Source: Chara braunii (taxonomy: Eukaryota; Streptophyta; Charophyceae; Charales; Characeae). Taken from it: a stretch of 44,315 nt of DNA. The stretch is taken from the NCBI GenBank assembly GCA_003427395.1, contig BFEA01000167.1:1921723-1966037 (forward strand). The letters are read 5' to 3'. Each line of letters begins with the position of its first letter. Positions within the stretch are counted from its first letter, which is position 1. Positions 19,246-29,946 of the stretch are shown one piece after another. The position numbers were made by a program, and so were the translations under genes. The notes beneath the pieces are model-generated. The model did not search any database and was not told the origin of the DNA. It saw only the letters and a program-made list of their open reading frames with translations.

Positions 19246-19640
19246 TGTTTGGTCCTGAAAGTTGCAGACCCATCACTTCCATTCATTGTCACTATTGACG
19301 CAAGCCAATATGGGATTGGCGTTGTACTCCAACAAAATGATGGAGAGGTGTATAGGCCAGTAGAGTCCATGTCGTGTACGTTGCCTAGTGAGAGAGCCAT
19401 TGCCTCGACGTATGAGCGAGAGTTATTTGCTGTAAGAGAGGCCTTGAGTCATTGGCGACATTACCTCCTAGGAAGACACTTTAAAGTCTATTTTGATCAC
19501 GAGACCCTACGCTGGTTGAAAACCCAGGCCTGAAAGACGCCCAAGTTGACTAGGTGGGCTGGGGAAATAGACCAATTTGGCTTTGAGATGAAACCAATCA
19601 AATGCAAATACAATGTCGCCGCTGATGTGCGGAGTAAGCA
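19246..19640 (+). pseudogene. pol: Element A RNase H
   Basis: The frame 19198-19533 reads KVADPSLPFIVTIDASQYGI, with the first catalytic Asp. It continues through EVYRPVESMS, STYERELFAVREALSHWRHY with the catalytic Glu, and FKVYFDHETLRWLKTQA, where a stop interrupts. Decayed sequence (PKLTRWAGEIDQFGFEMKPI) carries on to about 19625. The usual DALSRR end is reduced to AADVRSKQ. Confidence 0.85.
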
Positions 19641-20216
19641 ATCAGATTAAGGCTGCATACACTGACGATCCCGTTTACAGCAAACTAATTAAAAGAGTGC
19701 GGACTGCATCGCACAAAGTCACAGACTACCGGGTGACTGACAAACTGTTATTTGAGAAGACTGACAGGCTTGACGGACTCTGCATTCCGAACAATGAGAT
19801 TGTCAAGACCACAATCTTGGATAAATGCCACGACACTATGGGCCACTTTGGTTGGAGGAAGACTAATGCTAATCTCCTCCGGTCCTGCACCTGGGTTGGC
19901 ATGAAGCACGATTGCATTGCATACATCCAGGGATGCCAAGTATGTCAGCGGAACAAAAGTTCCACACAGGCCCCCCTTGGTCTGTTGAGACCACTACCTG
20001 TCTCGTCCGGTTCCGGTGACTCTGTGTCCATCGACTTTATGGACACCAAGGTCAAAAGCACAAACGGGAACAATCAAGTGATGGTAGTAGCAGATAGGTT
20101 CAATAGATTTAATGTTTTTATTCTATTGCCCGCTGAGGCAAAGATAAAATTAGTAATTAGAGAATTCTTCAATCATTGTGTTAGAGACTGCAGGCACCGA
20201 TTGACGATTGTTAGTG
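19641..20216 (+). pseudogene. pol: Element A integrase, N-terminal part
   Basis: This carries IKAAYTDDPVYSKLIKRV, then the zinc-binding domain CHDTMGHFGWRKTNANL with GCQVCQRNKSSTQAPLGLLR, keeping both His and both Cys. The core starts with SIDFMDTKVKSTNGNNQVMV, carrying the first catalytic Asp. It is cut at IVS, just before the second catalytic Asp, by element C. The rest resumes at 41447 on the far side of C. Confidence 0.9.
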
Positions 20217-20319
20217 TGTTATGATCTTGGCCAATTTCGAAGTACAAACTCATGAGGAAGCACAATGTCGTCCAATTGCTAAAAGAAATGAATGAGCTTG
20301 AGAGGGGAGAGAGGGAAAG

Positions 20320-20375
20320 AGGAGGAAGAAGAAGAAGAAGAAGAAGAAGAAGAAAGAAAGAAAGAAGAAGAAAAT
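20320..20375. repeat. (GAA)n-rich microsatellite
   Basis: A run of AGAAGA and AAAG units lies within the C LTR. The equivalent run in the right LTR (about 40790-40825) is shorter. Confidence 0.85.
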
Positions 20376-21536
20376 GTACATCAGCAAAGACCAATGATAA
20401 TTGCCTCCTTCTCGCCAACCACTCTCCTCCTCCTTTTCTCCACCCACAATCAATAATAATAATAATGTTGAATGGTTGAACCAGAATCAATGTCCGAATC
20501 CCTCTTCCACTGCAGGCACAACATGAGGTCCACCATAGCCATGGACACCCTTCTCCTTCCTCGTCGTGAAGGCCGAGGCTATGGCGGACTGCTAGGGCCT
20601 TGCCTTGATGTGCAAAGGACAACTCAAAGTAGCTATAGCTGCTCAACTCAGGACGCCATGCTTGACTCTGCCTCAAAGCTTCTTGGTGTAGCTCTACCCC
20701 AACTGGGGCCTTCCAGATGCATCGCCCACCAAGGTGATGAAGATGGCGTCCACCATAGCAAGGTAAGTACCTCTGCCACTCCCCCTTCCTAGTCCTCTTC
20801 TTCCTCCTCCTCTAGCCCGTGGTCCTCCACCATAGCCGAGGTGGGGAGCTGGGCGCTCCTTCCTTCCCAGCAGCGCTGCTCGAGCCAGCGCTCCAAGCCG
20901 TGTGTCGCCAAACTTGCACACCAAAGAATGAGGAGGAGCACTTTGCTCCTCCTGGAGATATAGCGGCCTGCTTGCCTCTTGGGTGGTGACTTCCAGGCCG
21001 CGCTGCCTCCAAGTAACTGGTACCTCCTCCCTTTCGGAGGGAAACATCATTGGAGACTTTGTTATTGCCCATACAGGCCCTAGACTCAGACCACTTGGAC
21101 TGGTACCCACCTAGACCTAGGCTACAACTACTGGGCCTCTAAAAATGCCAACTTTTGTCATCTTCTGCTCCGGCTCGAGTACCAAACACATCTACCACTA
21201 CTTGGTGTGGTACCGACCTACTTGCTACTTGAGTGTTTCTCCGCTGCTTCTAAGTGTCGCGGGCTTCTTTCCCGCCACTTGAGTGTTTTCCCCGCTGCAA
21301 CCCTCAATGTCACGGCCACATGTTAGAACTGGCCTTGGACACGACTTATTATATTTATCCATCCGCGTGGTTGGAGATACCCAAATTGATTAAGTCAAGA
21401 TGGGGACCACTGCCTGTCATGAAAGGGGGTCACTGGAAACGACCAACCCTTGGTCAACCCCCAACCATGCCAGTTTACCAGTTCCAGTCAATCCAATCTT
21501 ATTTAGTCAGCTAGTTGACTTACCAATTGAACATAA

Positions 21537-21610
21537 CAAGGTGTAGCGCAGTCTGGTGGCGCATTTGTTTTGGGTATAGAGGGTCATAGGTTCGAATCCT
21601 GTCACCTTGA
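21537..21610 (+). tRNA. trnP: Mitochondrial-type tRNA-Pro(UGG), probably transferred copy
   Basis: A full cloverleaf can be drawn. The acceptor stem CAAGGTG (21537-21543) pairs perfectly with CACCTTG (21603-21609). The D stem is GCGC/GCGC. The anticodon stem TTTGT/ATAGA (two wobble pairs) holds loop TTTGGGT with anticodon TGG at 21571-21573. The T stem ATAGG/CCTGT has loop TTCGAAT. The sequence closely recalls plant mitochondrial trnP (GTAGCGCAGTCTGGT, CATAGGTTCGAATCCTGTCA). The C1-G72 pair is of bacterial type, unlike nuclear tRNA-Pro. No CCA is encoded. It lies inside the C LTR, in the part missing from the other LTR, so whether it came with C or was inserted later is open. Expression in the nucleus is doubtful. 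Confidence 0.85.
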
Positions 21611-22364
21611 GTCAACATCAGAGAATTGACATGAAAATCAATCGACCAACTCGAGGCTTCCGGGCCGAAGGAAAACGCTCTTGTGAGCCTCCAGGCACAA
21701 AGTGCAGCAATTCAGACATCTCCGCCAAATTGTTGAACACGAAGTGTTGAGGTAATGCGTACTAATCTAGAAACATTGTGGGAACCACGCTTCCAGAAAT
21801 GTTCCAACTCTGGTGAGTCTGGCTATTCGCAACATACTTGCATGAAACAGATACACCGAGATTTTCTAGGGGCGGTTGTTTGGTACATAGAAAGTCGAAG
21901 GTCCAAATGCTTCTATACAATTGACCACCTAATATTGATTCATTGTAGGCATATGTGTGGTTTTGTTTTTTGTTAATTAAATTAATGCAACTGACAGGCT
22001 TAAGTAGTGTGACCTGCTTGACTTGGCCCTTTGATATGATAGATATCATATCATATATATCCCTTACGGGACAACGTTTTCTAATGTATTGCGTTGAATA
22101 TAATTAAATAAAAAAGGCAGATTTTCAAACATGCAAAATAGACTCCGTTTTCATTATGAAAATGTGTTGCCTCAAGATTTGTTATTAAAACTTCATTATA
22201 CAACAGCCTGGCGGCTGCCTCGATTGTACGATACAATGCGTGTGATTTCTTAGCCTATTGAAATGACTCTAGAATTTCGCTATTTTGATTTTTCAAGTCC
22301 TTGGGTCCCTGGAGATGGATAGCATCATAACCACAAATAAAAATAGAACAGCAATAGCTCCTAC

Positions 22365-23464
22365 CGCGAGGAATGAACCCTCGCAGGGCCCTTATGAGAC
22401 ATGCACCTGTCCTGGGCTGAGGCCCTCAGCAAGCCCAATGCCCGCCCTAAGTGAAGGCGGGCCTAAATATTCACCAGAGGCCGAAATTCGATATTTTTCC
22501 ATATGTGGGTACTCAGGCGGTTGCAGCACGCTAGTTGGTTGAGAGGAAGCGTGAGCCCTCTGTGCTGAGTCGTACAATTGAGCCCAGGCCGTGGTAGTTG
22601 CGCCTGGACACACACACACACAATGCAAGGCAAATACATCACGAAATGGCTACAGGCCTACGGAAAAGCAGCATTGTCGACATACATACCCTGGGTCCTG
22701 TGCAAATGCAGCAAACGGCCCAAGCCTGGAAACACTGACCGCTGCCCAACTGTAAAGGGGCCAGGCCCTCAACTGCACAGTTGGGCCTGGGCGCAAGCAT
22801 TGGGACCTGACTGGAAGCTACTGGAAGCTTCCCAGCCTGGCCACACACAGCCAAATAGAGGCTGCGACTTCCATATAGGGAAGGAGGCAGCCAGGGTCAG
22901 GAGGGGGGCCCACCCAGGCATTGCGGTCACGCTGCTGCGTTGCTGCACGAGAGGCTGCGTGCTGCGTTAGCGGTCAGGGCGCGTGCGGGCGCTTGAGAGG
23001 TGAGAGGGGCGCTGCTGGGCAGCCGAGCGCAAGCAGCCATATCCGGGTTGCAGGGCGCTAGTGGGATAAGGGCGATCGGTGGTCTTCAGGAAAGAGGCGA
23101 GTGTGGGTGGTCAGGGTCTGATGAGGGGAGGCGAGATACGTACCTGGTGCATGAAGGAGGTCAGCTATGGTGTTGACGTCATGTACATTGGTCTTCAAAG
23201 TTGAAGTCAGCCTGTTGTGTGTATGCGGATGTAGTAGGATAGGCAAGTAGTGTAGGCTGGGCGCTGGGCGCGAGACAGAGATGGGCGACATTGGATACTA
23301 TGTTGGTGTGGCCTGAGGGCTTGAACATTGGCTCATGATGTATTGCTCTTATTTGGATGGAATCTTGGTGCATTTGTGCTCTCTTTTTGTACACGACTAC
23401 TTGGACACCTCTGTGATTTCGCAACTTGGCTTTCTGTATATCGTTCTCACTCATATTCCTTGCA
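22365..23464 (+). repeat. Element D 5' LTR
   Basis: It begins CGCGAGGAATGA (the 3' copy has TGCGAGGAATGA, so the first T is mutated) and ends CATATTCCTTGCA. It contains a CA microsatellite at about 22609-22621. Over the first 150 bases it is about 90% identical by eye to the 3' LTR, and most differences are C/T or G/A transitions. Confidence 0.93.
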
Positions 23465-23467
23465 ATT

Positions 23468-23480
23468 TGGTATCAGAGCT
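23468..23480 (+). other. Element D primer-binding site (initiator tRNA-Met type)
   Basis: TGGTATCAGAGCT lies three bases after the LTR end and continues GGTTCGTGATC. It is identical to the site in B. Confidence 0.93.
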
Positions 23481-24735
23481 GGTTCGTGATCACCATTACC
23501 TGGCGCCGGCGACGTTGTTACTTGGTGCGTTGACGATGCTTCTGTGCAGTGAGGATACTTCGGCGCTGGCTTGTTGAGCGGGACTCGGGTAGAGGGGTTC
23601 GCCGCTGGAAGGCTGTGGCAACAGGGTGGGAGTTGTGGCAACAGCGTATGTATGTATGATGATGAGAGCATGCTGATGTGATATTTTGGCTGAGGTGGCA
23701 CTGCATTGCGTTGTGGGTGGTACCGAAGCTATGACCGGTCATCGAAATGCATGTCGGCTCAATTGGTGAGAAATTTGTGGTTGGGGGCAGCTATCTCTAG
23801 GTATATTGTTCCCTTACCTTATCTACCCTCTCAATCTCTTCTTACCGTGAGGAAGTGACTCCAACCTTGAGTGTCTTCTCTTTTGTGTGAGGAGCCAGGA
23901 GCTCTCTACCTTGAGAGACGACAAGTGGCGCATCTGGCAGGAGAGGGCGGTGCCTCTGAGGGGCCCCGGTCGAAGCACGGGTCACGGTCACCATGACAAC
24001 CAATGGGAGTAGTACACCTAGGCCATATGCTTTGTCCTTTGAAGGCTCTTTGCTGCATTGATAGAAGGGGTGTGCGGACTGACCAGTCCTATGCAGACGC
24101 TAACCAGACCGTCTATAAATATTTCTGGCAGGAGTGGTTGTGATCGTCATCCTGATTGCGACGTTAAATAATTCCTAAGGACCGTGGGGGCTGTCCTTAA
24201 ACTGCCTCTTGATCAGTCAGATCAGTCTGACGTAAGGCTCGTTGCACGCGAGAATAAGAAACGGGCAGTTCTGGTCATAAGCATATGCCTTGTGCACAAC
24301 GGTGGGCTGCTAATGCACAACTTAGACATTGTCGCTTGATGATGCCTATAGGCACGTTGGATACAGGGGAGGAAGATTCCAATTGAGACTCAACTGGGAA
24401 ACACAACTATACCCATTGTGCATGCATCTGCTCACATAGTTTATTTTTATTTTGATTAGTTGGTTGACAGACTGCGAACACCTCACAGACAACTTAGACT
24501 GGGACTGTAATGTTCTACCATAGGCAGTACGCTTCAAAGCTGTTGTAAGTGAACTAATCAAAGTAGATTTAGATTATGTGTCCGGTCTGTGTGAATGATG
24601 TTGATACCGCTTGAACAGTAGCCTTGGTGACTTGTCGGATATAACTTTTATTTTTATTTATTTTTAGAACCGGTCAGACGCATGGTGTGGTAGGTTCCAG
24701 AGAGAACACTAGTGCAGACAGCGCCTGCCTAACCG
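23481..24735 (+). other. Element D 5' leader
   Basis: I see no gene here. The stretch contains the structured block at 24111-24224 shared with the leader of A. It is otherwise mixed sequence, with an AT-rich segment near 24640-24670. Confidence 0.6.
24111..24224 (+). other. Conserved leader RNA block with hairpin, element D
   Basis: GTCTATAA at 24111 and CCTTAAACTGC at 24195 bracket a perfect hairpin: TAAGGAC (24176-24182), loop CGTGGGGGCT, GTCCTTA (24193-24199). The A copy (13822-13937) keeps the stem through a compensatory change and keeps the loop length. A second small hairpin (TGATC/GATCA, 24210-24224) follows. Conservation between two otherwise diverged leaders suggests a functional RNA signal. 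Confidence 0.65.
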
Positions 24736-26521
24736 ATGAGTGGATCAGAAGGTGGTGAGGGTACAGTTGACAACCGAAGGTTGACTAGGCGTGATACGCG
24801 TAGAATTCCTGTAGTGTTCCAAGTCCTACTACTGGGAGAAGAAAGAAGGTTAAGGGCCGAAGCAAGGGCCCATACACTTGAGACTGCAAGGGAAGCAGCA
24901 ACAGTTGTAGAAAGGACGTTAGCAATAGCAGCAGCAGCAGCCAGCGCAGTAGCAATGGCTACCTCTGTGGCAACATCTGCAGCAACCTCGTCTGGTCAGT
25001 CGCTTGGTATGCCGCACACCAACATGCAGTCCAACTCCAATACGTCAGGATCCTGAATCAGTCAGATGGCGGGCTCGCAGTTCAGCTTGCCGCCTCCGGT
25101 CACCAGGGAACAGATAGAACTCCAGCAAGTGGAGTTGGTGGAGTTGATCCGCTTAAGGTTAGAGAAGGAACTTAAGGAGGCTACTGAAAGAGAGAATGAG
25201 ATTAGAAATAGAAGTGTCAGACTTGAGGGAAGAGAGGCAGACAAAGCTGCGTTAGAGGGGTTAGATGACTCTACTCTCGACAACACTGCAAAGATTCTCA
25301 AGGCGAGCATCCTGTCCATGCATGCTTGCATGGACAGCAAACTGGATGCTATCCAAGACACCCTAGACCAGATCCTGAATGCCATGCACAGGCCAGGATT
25401 CATGCCAGCAATTTTTCCACCGCTGCCATTGTCAGCGATGATAGGCCCTTATTAGCCTCAAGCTGGTACCACACCAGGCAGTACTTCAGCAGCAACAACA
25501 CAGACTGTTGCTTCTTCATCTTCTGGTCCAGCGGCTAGAGCTACATCACAACTGCCACCTAACCCACCAGTGGGACAGCAACAACCTTGGTACCCCAAGA
25601 CCCCATTGAAACCACCCTCAACCTTCTCAGGGGATAAGAAGGATGAGGCTCTCGGCACTTGGTTGAGAACGGTGCCAGTGTGGGTGAGGACGAAGAGGAC
25701 GTTGGTAGAGGAGGAAGTCATAACTGTTGCATCCTGTTTGGAGGGTTTAACAGCTCGTTGGTTAAATGGATTAGTTGCCTCAAAGGGATTCGGTAGGAAC
25801 ATGGGTGATTGGGCCAAGACCCATACCCTTGAGAGCTTTATGGATTTGGTGGAAGCGCGATGGTACGATCCACAGCAGGCACATATTGCCACTGATGGGT
25901 TGATCTGGCTTGATGCTAAGAAGTACAAGTCCGTCGCGAACTCACCTCTGTCGTAGAGCATCTGATTGTCGTCCCTGGGGTACGCTTGATCCACAAGTCT
26001 TAATGACCATGTTCTTAAGATGTCTTCCCACAGACATCAAGAACCTATTAGCCAGCGAGGCTTGGCTAGAGTATTACACCTTTGAGACCTTTAGCAAGAA
26101 GGCTCTAGATTTAGAGGCCACGCTAGGAGGTGCTCAACAACTCCCTACGGACAGAAGAAAGAAGAAGAATCCACAAGAGTGGAAGAAGAAAGGAAGCCGA
26201 TTGATGATGGTTGAGGCCGATGGTACTCAAACCGAGATCGAGGATTTTTCAGACTTAGTGGACGATTTAGAGTTAGACGACGATGATGATGCTAAGGGTA
26301 GCAACCTCACTGCTTTGGTGAAGGGTAAGGCAGGTGGCGGCAACAAGGGCGGTCCACAGAGGAGTCAGGGGCAAACCCCGAACCCGAACAAAATAGCGGT
26401 TTGGGTTAGAGCGGGTTTGGATCAAGATGTGTGGCGGGACCGTTATACGCGGCGTGCTTGCATTAACTGCGGCGAGTATGGCCATCAACAGTTCAAATGC
26501 AAGAACGCAAAGGTCTCTTAG
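24736..26521 (+). pseudogene. gag: Element D gag (broken)
   Basis: The frame opens at 24736 (MSGSEGGEGTVDNRRLTRRD), with an Ala-rich helix, a stop at 25054 and a coiled-coil-like stretch (QIELQQVELVELIRLRLEKE). After a stop at 25453 it continues in the same frame through a Ser/Pro-rich linker into the Gag core (PPSTFSGDKKDEALGTWLRT, ESFMDLVEARWYDPQQAHIA). Near 25925 the frame shifts, and the rest (LDPQVLMTMFLRCLPTDIKN) runs to an acidic stretch and an intact zinc knuckle, CINCGEYGHQQFKC, at 26459-26500. It would bind and package RNA. Two stops and one frameshift inactivate it. Confidence 0.85.
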
Positions 26522-26661
26522 AAGATACCGCCTAAAGGTGGGACTCCTTCCCAGAGTGGGGCCTCTACGAGATCCAGCTCCGGAAACACATAGGGCTAGT
26601 AGAAGTTGTAGTAGCTTCTACTCGTGTTGAAGCGGGTGATGTACCCTCCCCGTTTCAAGAG

Positions 26662-27178
26662 TTGGCCGAAGCTATTGACTCCTTAATCACCCCGCAGACG
26701 CATCCTGACCTAATGGTACTTTGTTCGTTGGATATGTCTGAGGCCTTACATGACCTACAAAGTGAGTGGTTGGCAAGGGACCCTCATCAGTCCTGGGTGG
26801 CAATGAGTCATGGTCCTAGAGGGGAGCGTTTTGTAGTGGAAGTTGGTGTAGGTGGCCGCAAGTGTGGTGCCTTCGTAGACATCGGCTCCACACGGAACTT
26901 CATAAGTCACGACTGCGTTGAGAGACTACGCCAAAAGGAATGAGTGCAGCGCCTAAGTAGACCAGAAGCATCTACTTTGGCGAACAAAAAGCGCATGTTG
27001 GTGGAGGACTACGTCAAGGACGTGGTCTGCACTTAAGTATGTACTACCTTGAGGTTGCCAAGCCACAATTTGACTGGGACAAGAAAGTGCTAAAGCATGA
27101 GTTGCCTGATGGGAGGACCGTTAGACTAGCTAAGTATAAGGCTAGTAGTCTAGTAGGTTAATTGACTCCTACGGGTGC
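26662..27178 (+). pseudogene. Element D aspartic protease (broken)
   Basis: The frame 26662-26943 leads to GRKCGAFVDIGSTRNFISHD, the retropepsin active-site strand, with DIG in place of DTG or DSG. It stops after RLRQKE. The C-terminal half is spread over other frames with several stops up to about 27160. The protease would release Gag and Pol products; this copy is dead. Confidence 0.78.
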
Positions 27179-27917
27179 TTGTGCGCATCAGCCTTTTACA
27201 ATTACTATAAACAGAACCAAGAGGAGGGTATGTACGTGGTTTTTGTCTTTGAGAAAGGGGAGGCTGTTAAATCACCCCCAGAGATAGAAAATGTCGTTGC
27301 TAAGTACCCTGATCTGTTTGAGGAGCCTACATGTGTCGTAGACAGGGAGGTTGTCCATTCCATAGAGATCATCCCTGGGAGCAAGATACCCAAAGGGAGA
27401 ATCTATAGGATGGCTCCGGGCGAGTTGGACGAACTTCGTCAGCAACTGAAAGAGCTCGAAGAAAAGGGTGGGATACGGCCTAACATTTCCCCCTTCGGCT
27501 CACCGATTCTATTCGTCCCGAAGAAAGGGGGATCACTAAGGATGTGCATTGATTATCGGGGCCTCAATGCCATCACCGTTAAGAACGCAGAGCCCCTACC
27601 GCGCATCGATGACCTATTGGATAGGGTGTAGGGATGTAAGTACTTTATCTGGCTACCATCAGATTGCCTTTAGACTGGAAGACCAACACAAAGCCGCATT
27701 TCAGACCAGGTACGGTCTGTACGAGTTTGTGGTGATGTCCTTTAGACTTTGCAATGTGCCGGGTACATTCCATCATGCCATGAATAAGATCTTTTATGAC
27801 TACTTGGATAAGTTTGTCATTGTGTACCTTGACGACATTCTTATCTTTAGTAGGACTGTCGAGGAGCATGCTCAGCATGTAGACAAAGTACTCTCTCTCC
27901 TCCGGCAGCACAAGTAG
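27179..27917 (+). pseudogene. pol: Element D reverse transcriptase, N-terminal and palm part
   Basis: The first frame holds the linker ([20 protein letters not shown]) and RT start ([60 protein letters not shown]). It stops at 27629. A short deletion and frame change near 27645 remove the usual SKIDL motif. The frame resumes at SGYHQIAFRLEDQHKAAFQT, EFVVMSFRLCNVP (normally MPFGLTNAP) and FVIVYLDDILIFSRTVEEHA, with the YLDD box intact. A stop follows at 27915. Confidence 0.9.
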
Positions 27918-28287
27918 GAGATAAACTTAGAGAAATGCGAGTTTGGTCGCACTAAAATCTTGTACTTGGGTCATGAAGTATCCGCGAAAGGGATTAGGCC
28001 TGAAGATGCGAAGGTGGCTAGCATTAGAGACTGGCCACGACCCCAGTCAATGACTGAGGTCAGATCATTCTTTGGGATGTGTGGTTATTATCACAATTTT
28101 GTAAAGAACTATAGTACGTTTGCAATTGCCTTGACTGATCTAACGTACTTTGACACTCCATGGGAATGGACAGACTCATGTAAGGCTGCTTTCAAGAGAC
28201 TGAAGCATGCCCTTACACATCATGAGGTTCTCATTGTACCCGATCCTCGAAGACCATTTGTTGTGACCACTGACGCAAGCCAATAGT
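27918..28287 (+). pseudogene. pol: Element D RT thumb and RNase H start
   Basis: The same frame continues after the stop at 27915: INLEKCEFGRTKILYLGHEV, GIRPEDAKVASIRDWPRPQS, EVRSFFGMCGYYHNFVKNYS, then AFKRLKHALTHHEVLIVPDP and PFVVTTDASQ, with the first RNase H Asp. It ends in a TAG where Tyr or a similar residue is expected. Confidence 0.88.
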
Positions 28288-28990
28288 GCATTGGCGCAGT
28301 GTTGGCTCAACAGGAAGGGAAGAAGTTGAGGCCGATTGAGTACATGAGTAAGAAGATCCCAAGTTGAGGCCGATTGAGTACATGAGTAAGAAGATCCCAT
28401 CGAAGAAGTTGGCAAAGTCGATCTACGAAAGGGAACTCTACGCCCTCTACAAGGCACTTGTACACTGGAGGGACTATCTGTTGGGAAGGTTCTTTTACTT
28501 AAGGACTGACCATCAGACCCTCAAGTGGATCAAGGCACAACCGGTTCTCTTTGATGCACTCAAACGGTGGATGGAAGTCATAGATCAGTATGACTTCAAG
28601 CTAGACTACGTGAAAGGAGAGTATAACAAGGTTGTTGATGCACTGTGACGTAGGGCAGACTACCTAGGTGCGCTGATTACCGAGTTTGGCTTATCTGACG
28701 ATGTATCTCGATCCTTGGTGGAAGCCTACAAGGAAGACCCTGTGACGATGGACATCATCCGCAAACTTGAGGCCCAAGACAAGGCCACATCTGATGAGTT
28801 TGTGATGGTGGATGGGTTGCTATTTCTTGAGAAGGTTGGGTTTAAGAGATCAGTGATACCATCTAGAAAGAGTTTGCGTTGTTTATTTTTAGGAGAGTGC
28901 CATCACGCAACAATGCATTTTGGCTATAAGAAGACTTTTGCTAACTTGGTACAACGATTCTGGTGGCCTAACATGGCCTAACATGGCCTA
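28288..28990 (+). pseudogene. pol: Element D RNase H and integrase zinc-binding domain
   Basis: A 38-bp tandem duplication (28323-28398) shifts the frame in the RNase H. After it comes LRPIEYMSKKIPSKKLAKSI, YERELYALYKALVHWRDYLL, FFYLRTDHQTLKWIKAQPVL and VVDAL, then TGA where LSRR is expected. The frame goes on with integrase N-terminal sequence (YKEDPVTMDIIRKLEAQDKA, LFLGECHHATMHFGYKKTFA). It ends at a 10-bp triplication that shifts the frame again. Confidence 0.88.
28323..28398 (+). repeat. 38-bp frameshifting tandem duplication in RNase H of D
   Basis: AAGTTGAGGCCGATTGAG starts at 28323 and again at 28361. The extra 38 bases put the downstream RNase H in another frame. Confidence 0.95.
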
Positions 28991-28994
28991 ACAT
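28965..28994 (+). repeat. 10-bp triplication in integrase of D
   Basis: GGCCTAACAT occurs three times in a row. The extra 20 bases create an early stop and shift the frame between RFWWPNM and LDDAKKYVQTCQ. Confidence 0.95.
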
Positions 28995-29946
28995 GCTTGA
29001 CGATGCAAAGAAGTACGTGCAGACCTGTCAGGTCTATCAGCGGGACAAACCGCGAACTCAAGCTCCGCTTGGGTTGTTAAAGCCTCTACCCATTCTTGCT
29101 CGTCCGAGACAGAGTGTTTCCATGGACTTCATGGATACCCTCATGACCAGCAAGAGTGGCAAGAGGCATATCGTCGTCATAGTTGATAGGTTCACTAAGT
29201 ACGCTAGACCCATTGCCATGCCAGAGACTGCCAAGACTGAGCACGTCATCAAGTTATTCATGGATAATTGGGTGCGTGATTTTGGACTGCCAAACGCAAT
29301 TGTTAGTGATAGAGATGTTCGATTTACCAGCAAGATGTGGAGAAAGGCCTCTGAACAGATGGGCAGCCAGCTCCAAATGACTTTTGGGAATCGTCCTGAA
29401 GCCAACGGGCAGGCTAAACAGATGAACTACGTGGTGCAACATCTGCTGAGGCATTATATCAAGCCCAACCAGGATGACAGGGATGAGAAGTTGCCTCTCA
29501 TAGCTAGTCTGTACAACAATGTTGTACATAGCACCACCGACATCGGTCCTAATCAGTTGCATTTGGGGTGGAGNNNNNNNNNNNNNNNNNNNNNNNNNNN
29601 NNNNNNNNNNNNNNNNNNNNNNNNNNNNNNNNNNNNNNNNNNNNNNNNNNNNNNNNNNNNNNNNNNNNNNNNNAGGGATGAGAAGTTGCCTCTCATAGCT
29701 AGTCTGTACAACAATGTTGTACATAGCACCACCGACATCGGTCCTAATCAGTTGCATTTGGGGTGGAGGCCTAGATCTACTCTAGACTTCCTCCTGCCCG
29801 AAAATCGAACTGCTGCAACCCCTGGAACCATAGAGTTCGGTGTCGTGTATGAGAAGTTGTTGCAGCAGACCGTCAAACACATCAAGAAATCTCAAGAAAC
29901 AATGATTGCTTATGAGAATAAACATCGCCGACAGTCCACATTTTAG
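28993..29946 (+). pseudogene. pol: Element D integrase core (contains assembly gap)
   Basis: The frame starts at LDDAKKYVQTCQVYQRDKPR, where the second zinc-binding Cys is Tyr. It continues through SVSMDFMDTLMTSKSGKRHI with the first catalytic Asp and NAIVSDRDVRFTSKMWRKAS with the second. In GNRPEANGQAKQMN the catalytic Glu of the DDE triad is Lys. The 100-N gap at 29574-29673 is flanked by 95 identical bases, so the repeated YNNVVHSTTDIGPNQLHLGW is probably an artefact. The frame ends at QSTF and a TAG. Confidence 0.9.
29479..29768. other. Assembly gap of 100 N flanked by an identical 95-bp repeat
   Basis: Bases 29479-29573 and 29674-29768 are identical on both sides of the N run 29574-29673. 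This is the signature of two overlapping contig ends joined without merging. The true sequence probably has one copy and no gap. Confidence 0.93.

Larger units (their letters stand above)
20217..22364 (-). repeat. Element C 3' LTR, distal part (beyond element D)
   Basis: The end TGTTATGATC at 20217 equals the end at 40688, and the stretch 20217-20999 matches the right LTR 40688-41446 closely, apart from a 24-bp indel near 20760. Together with 31560-31922 the LTR would be about 2.5 kb, long for this superfamily. It contains GAA-rich microsatellite sequence, a mitochondrial-type tRNA-Pro and no supported gene. Confidence 0.85.
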
